Of a stretch of 64,000 nucleotides of DNA, positions 59,093-64,000 are shown piece by piece. The notes under the pieces were generated by a model that was not told where the DNA came from, did not search any database, and saw only the letters and a program-made list of their open reading frames with translations. The translations under genes and the position numbers were made by a program. Within the stretch, counting starts at the first letter, position 1; the number at the start of each line of letters is the position of its first letter. The stretch comes from Promerops cafer. Lineage: Eukaryota > Chordata > Aves > Passeriformes > Nectariniidae. The stretch is taken from contig VZSE01006234.1 of the NCBI GenBank assembly GCA_013398275.1, forward strand, positions 1,677,144 to 1,741,143, given 5' to 3'.

Positions 59093-60560
59093 ATCTTGAA
59101 ACGCTGCATTGCTGATGGTCTACGGGCTGGCTGGCCATCTGCATGTCTTGATTCTAAAAGCAAGACAGGCATGGTGGAGTCCCTGTGGCTGAAGCAGAAT
59201 CCAGTTGGGCTGGATTAAAATTTGTCAGTAGGATTTTTAAATTCGTTTTAGCAGGGTGCTATTTCAAATCTGCAGATCATATAGAGTGGATAGTTGCTTC
59301 CTAGCCCTTGTTGTAACCTTGTGGTAGAGCAGAACACTGCCATATCCAAAGGATTTGGTGAGAGGGGAGACATTGTTGTCTTTTGAGTAAGTGTCTTTAT
59401 TTATGTCTGCATGTGGGGGTTTTGTACTGAATGAACCCCAGAGTGTTTGTTATATAATGCAAGCCATTTATTTCTTCCAACAAGGGGAAAAGAGGAGGAA
59501 AGAAGACATTGCCATTTTTTGTGCAGATAGACAAATGTTCTTTTTCAGTCTCTTGCAAGCTTCAGTAGCTTTAAAGAAAAGTGTTTCTTTTCTCCCCCAA
59601 CCTAAATAAGCACCTGTACTCATTCTAGAGGAATCCATCAAAAGCTTGAAAATCCAGCCCAACCAAATTATCCTTTTAGTTGATTTACTGCTTCTGTTAA
59701 AACTGACAAAAAACTAAATGGTGTCAGCAAAGTGCTGGCCAGCCTGCCTCATCTCCTGAAAGCACATGCAGCTAACTCCTTCCTGCGTCCTTCATGGTGA
59801 GCGTTACCTGTGCCAGGCCTTGGTGTCATTACAGCGCCAGACCATCACTGACAGAAACGTTTACTTACGAATGTTCTTAAACCAGTGTGTACTTCAAAGG
59901 TTTCCTTTTGTTTCTCTGTGTTGTGTTTTTTCCTGTGTACGTGGTTTTGCTTAGGGAGGTATATAACTAGCAAAGACTTTTTTTTTAAAGAAGTATTGCA
60001 CCTTTTCGTTTTTTGTTTTTACTTTTTTCTGTACTGTTGCTTTTTAATTTCTGTATTTAAGGAAAGGTTTGGGGTTGTTTTAGCATCAGTGTAGTAGTAC
60101 TCTGGGCAGGATAGGGGTGACCTATAATCCACAGTGATAGCCAGTGTGTGCGTGCATGTGTGCGCTGGGAACAAAACTTTTGAGACCTGTTGTTGTGAAA
60201 AGAGTTGTAGCAGACTTGAAGGAACATCCCTTGACACGAAGCAGGAAGTCTTTTGTGGGGGTGAGGCCGGGGGAAGGGAGAAGAGAGATGCCGGTACTTT
60301 TTCCATAAGTGCTAGGACTTCCATGCAGCATTGTCCAGCTGTTATACTGTCTAACGAAGTGCCGACCTTCTGTACCAGCACATACCTGTCCATTCCAGCC
60401 CTCAGAGGGAGCCGTGCTTTATCACCTGGTGGAGGGGGGCAGATAGGGGAGTCTGTTTCTTCAGCATTTTCATTGAAGGATATGACCATGTCTAATGCAT
60501 TTAACTCATGGGTTTGGTGGGCAGAAGCAAAAACAGATGCAAGTCATGGGGGCGAGGTTG

Positions 60561-60582
60561 GTGCGCGTGCGCGTGTGTGTGC
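60561..60582 (+). repeat. Alternating purine-pyrimidine GC/GT tract
   Basis: GTGCGCGTGCGCGTGTGTGT plus GC, a perfect alternation of purine and pyrimidine over 22 bases, rich in CpG for its surroundings. Such tracts favour left-handed Z-DNA. Confidence 0.9.
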
Positions 60583-61284
60583 CTGTGTGCTGGGGTTGGG
60601 AGGGAAGGGCTAGGGAATTACATGGCTGTTTTATTTAATTTGCCCTTTCTATGTAAACCCAATGTCACAAGGAAGACTGACTGAGGGAAATGCTGCATAT
60701 ACACATGCCTGTAGATTTGTATGCAAAGCGTTATGTGGTAAAAAGTATGAGTAGGTTTGTTTTTGTTTAGTAAACTGGAGTATGCAGCATACTCTGGCCC
60801 CTTTGGAAAATACTTTCCTATCTTGTCTCTGCCATCTATCCCACCATGCACAAGGAAACAAAATGCTCTTTCAGCTCCTGCTAGCTGGCTAGTGCCCCTC
60901 GTGTGCAGGCATTTGTACAGCTCTGTTTCTGCTCAAAGATGAAGCACGCTCGGACACACAGAGCAGGTTCTTAAAAGTCCTGTGCCAGCAGTACTTCCTA
61001 GTGAAGCACCTTTGGCCTGAGCAAGCCAAGTATCTGTTCTGTCACATGATTTGCTATACATGCTGGTTCATTGCTGTGTTCCACCCTCACTTCTCTCTCC
61101 TAACCTGCCCTAAGGTCCCTTTTCCTGCACTTTGGGCTAGTTGACTTCATTGCGATACTACGGTGAAAGCCGGGTGCTAGAGCCCCTCTTGTTTACAAGA
61201 CATAATGAGGGATTTGAAATATTTAAAAAGAAAAGCTGAATTGTTCTTCCATTGTGAGCTTAAAGGGAAAAAATTAAAACATAC

Positions 61285-61320
61285 AAAAAAAAAAAAAAAA
61301 AAANCAAAAAAAAAAAAAAA
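61285..61320 (+). repeat. Poly(A) tract with an ambiguous base
   Basis: Nineteen A, then N at 61304, C, then fifteen A. The N is the only unresolved base in the window, so the tract length is uncertain. Confidence 0.95.
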
Positions 61321-61568
61321 GACCAAAAAGTGCATATATATATTTTAGATGAAGACTAACTCTGGGAGCATTTAACAGTGTTTTTGTTTTTATTTTAACA
61401 TTTTATTTTCCTGCTTTAAATTTGCAAGCATTCTCAGGAATTCTAGGGTAGGAAGCCAGTTTTTTGAAGATGGTTTATTTAACCTTATCCTAGATAGATG
61501 GCTGTTTCTTGTTGATAAACTTTTACAAGTTCCTGAATCTTCAAAATGTTTGAAAGTTTTTACTTTAA

Positions 61569-61574
61569 AATAAA
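61569..61574 (+). terminator. TNRC6B: Candidate poly(A) signal AATAAA
   Basis: AATAAA at 61569 with a second one at 61589, in A-rich sequence about 3.2 kb after the stop. No convincing GU-rich downstream element. Confidence 0.35.
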
Positions 61575-62573
61575 AATGCTAAAAAAAAAATAAAATATAA
61601 AGAAAAAGAAAAAAATCTCCAAATGTTACTGTCAAGCGAGGGATCAAGAATTTTAAAGACTTTCTAAATTAAGATACATTAAGAAGGCTTCTCAATATCA
61701 GCAACAGGAATTCATTGCAATCTTAAACAATTTGTGGGAGAAGGGTTATCATTTATTGTGCTTTGTTACTCATGCAGATGAGTGCAGTTGCATGGAGAAG
61801 AGAAGTGTGTGAATGGAAACCTACTATTCCCTCTCAATTGAAACTAAACAAAAAATATTCTTCCAAGCACCTTTTTAAAAGCAAAGTGAAAGTATAAACC
61901 TTATTAAAATGCAGTAGAGTTTAACTGAAAGAATCCTCGGTTAGGACAACTAGCAGGAAATACACGATGGTGCTTCTTTGAACCACTTCTGAGCAGTGCT
62001 AAAGAAAACCAGTGCTGACAGAATACTCAGTAATGAAGTAGTTCTATTAACCTGCCTTTTTCAGTACAGAAAAAAGAGAGTATGGAAAAACTCCACAAAA
62101 ATGTACATTGAAAATCAACTTTCCTGTTTTCAGCTACTTGGTCAGTTTAATTCCCCACTTGGAGATTTGCTGCTTGCTTTTCTTCATCCACCCCACCTCC
62201 CAGTCTTTCTATTTCATTTTATATGAGGGAAATAGCTGTTAAACTCCTCTGTTCACCCTGTTGCTGCTGGCTGTCAGGGCTTACAGTCTTGAACTTAAGA
62301 GTTCGGTGTTGGGATGGCCGACTTCTGCCTCCCAGCTCTAGGGGTCAGGGGCTTACTCCGCCTGAAGCGGCTCAGCTCAAATCACAAAAACCGCGCTAGT
62401 GCCTTGTTACATGCACCCACATGCCCTACAGTAGGGGAGGGGAGGGAAGACGAGGCAAAGTGAGGCAGTGTAGCCACTTCATGGAAATAGATGTGCCCAT
62501 TCTTAAGGGAAGAAGAACATGCCGCGTGAGCAAGTCGTGCAATGAGTTACTTAATAGTAGTTAAGTTGTTATT

Positions 62574-62579
62574 AATAAA
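62574..62579 (+). terminator. TNRC6B: Candidate distal poly(A) signal AATAAA
   Basis: AATAAA followed 50-80 bases later by a GU-rich stretch (TTTTCATGTTGTGCTGTGTG near 62627). It is the best-formed of the visible signals. Usage is unproved. Confidence 0.45.
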
Positions 62580-63985
62580 TGAAATCAGATGCCAAATTCT
62601 GTCTTTCTCATAGCAGTTGCCCAGTGTTTTCATGTTGTGCTGTGTGTGCATGTGAGTCTATTGAAAATAATGCATCAGTAGTAATAATAATGTGCTTTAA
62701 AAATCCTGTCGTGGGCCAGTAGAAGGAGGGTTTACTTAGAAAGTTTAGGGTTTTATTTTATTTTATTGGTTTTTCTAATGAGAGAATTTGAGTGCTTTGC
62801 CAGAAGCTGTGTTTTATCCAATTAGCAGTGTCCTAAAAGAGAGGAAACCATAGCATTTAGTCAAAAAAGCTGACAGCAGTGACATTCACTTGGAAGTGGA
62901 TTGTGACTGACTGCTGAAAGGTTGACAGTCGTAAGTTTCAGCAGTCTGCTGGGTCCAAACCCATTGTAGTACAACAGTCTGCTCCTCGTTTCCTGAATGT
63001 GCATCCTGTGTTAGTGACTGTCTCCTCAGTGACAATTTCCCTGCATTGTCAAAGTAACATTAATCTATTTTCCAGCTACAGTTGACAGATCTGTATGGCT
63101 TAGTCATGGCACTCCCAACCATTGCAAGTGGTGTCTGAGAATTGTGCTAACCAGACTCAACTGCTGGGGACACCCGTTGCTTAACGTTGTAAGAATTCTG
63201 CTACCATTTGACTCCTAACAGGGAAAAGTCAGCAGGAATTGATGTTAGGGTGTTTCTGGGATTTTACAGAACTGTTCGCGGGAGGGAGTTATTGGCAGCA
63301 TCTTGTTTAAACATGTTGGCAAGGTAAGAAGAAGAGGCTGAGGAAAGCACAGCTTGGAATAGACTAAGGGCATCTCTTTCCAGATAAAAATCCAGCCACT
63401 TTGCTTACCCTGCCTTGCAGTGTCTGTCAAGCTGAGAGGTTTTAATCTGCTTGATAATTCTTTGCTCCATTTGAGGATTTTGTCTTAGCAGTGAGGACAG
63501 AGTCTAGCAAGCGAAACAAAGTGTGGTACAGCTCAAAAACCTGTGTTTATACTTCTGACATTTGCTTTGGAATACTTGCCATCTTTTCCCAGTGTTTTTA
63601 TGTTTCTTCCTGGACATTTGCCTAGCAGTCTTGAGAGTGGGGTTTTTGTTGGTTTGGGGTTTTTTTACAATCACAGGATGTCAGGCTTTTCTTATAATTT
63701 TGGTTTTTTATTGTGCTTCACATTAAGTGGCTTTTGTAATGAGTGTTAAGCCAAGTATGTTTTTACCTCTGCAATATAAACAGGTTGTCAAAAAATTGGG
63801 TGGGATAACCACCTCAAAAATTAAATAACAATTAAACATTCATATTAAGTTGGCCTCTCTTTTTTTACCATGAAAATTCTGAGCATTTATTCCTTAGAAC
63901 TTTTGCCCTATTTTTTCTTCCTAAAAATGCTGCCACATCTTCCACTGTGTCCTAATAGTGCATCCAAATAGTACTGTAGTTTTTT

Positions 63986-63998
63986 GGGGGGGGGGGGG
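63986..63998 (+). repeat. 13-base G run at window end
   Basis: Preceded by six T and followed by AA. A second long G homopolymer, like the one at 4381. Confidence 0.95.
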
Positions 63999-64000
63999 AA

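Larger units (their letters stand above)
58348..64000 (+). other. TNRC6B: Probable TNRC6B 3' untranslated region, running past the window
   Basis: No splice acceptor or other gene is seen after the stop. Human TNRC6B has a 3'UTR of many kilobases (as recalled), so the remainder of the window is probably 3'UTR, though the true cleavage site is unproved. AATAAA signals lie at 58433, 61569, 61589 and 62574; the last is followed by a GU-rich stretch near 62625-62660. It also contains A-rich, GT/TA and alternating GC/GT tracts, and AU-rich pentamers such as TTATTTATG near 59400. Confidence 0.75.

Overview
The window is a stretch of vertebrate, almost certainly bird, genomic DNA. It holds one gene on the + strand: most of TNRC6B, a GW182-family scaffold of microRNA silencing. 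Evidence for a bird is the decayed CR1 LINEs, an LTR of a widespread avian endogenous-retrovirus type, AT-rich introns, and a deduced protein very close to remembered human TNRC6B. A songbird is likely but is inferred from LTR type only. No gene is supported on the - strand.

Layout. 1-15304 is the intron before the first coding exon visible here; the start codon lies in an exon not found in the window. Twenty-two coding exons run from 15305 to the stop at 58345-58347. Every junction was checked for reading phase, and together they give about 1,825 residues, against about 1,833 in the human long isoform (human length from memory). From 58348 to the window end is probable 3' untranslated region.

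How the protein is built. A charged lysine/glutamate-rich N-terminus (exons 1-3) leads to one very large exon (24283-26610) full of GW/WG motifs that bind Argonaute. The middle exons add a cassette with more tryptophan motifs, a proline/serine-rich cassette and a glutamine-rich region. The C-terminal silencing part has a CCR4-NOT-contacting segment, a PAM2 motif for PABPC, a divergent RRM and a tryptophan-containing tail. Binding Argonaute at one end and deadenylase/PABPC at the other couples microRNA targeting to mRNA decay.

Repeats. Four clear CR1 copies lie at about 6500-7455, 16085-16618, 26905-27285 and 48316-48785. Two LTR-type remnants lie close together in the intron before the PAM2 exon (about 50445-50791 and 50972-52665). 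There is a 23-base G run at 4381 and a 13-base one at 63986, and one unresolved base (N) in a poly(A) tract at 61304.

No wholly new biological system was found. The points most worth checking are a GC-AG intron, a tandem GTNGT splice donor, two frame-preserving cassette exons, possible intron retention next to the giant exon, the LTR pair, and an unexplained 171-codon antisense frame with a hydrophobic segment.
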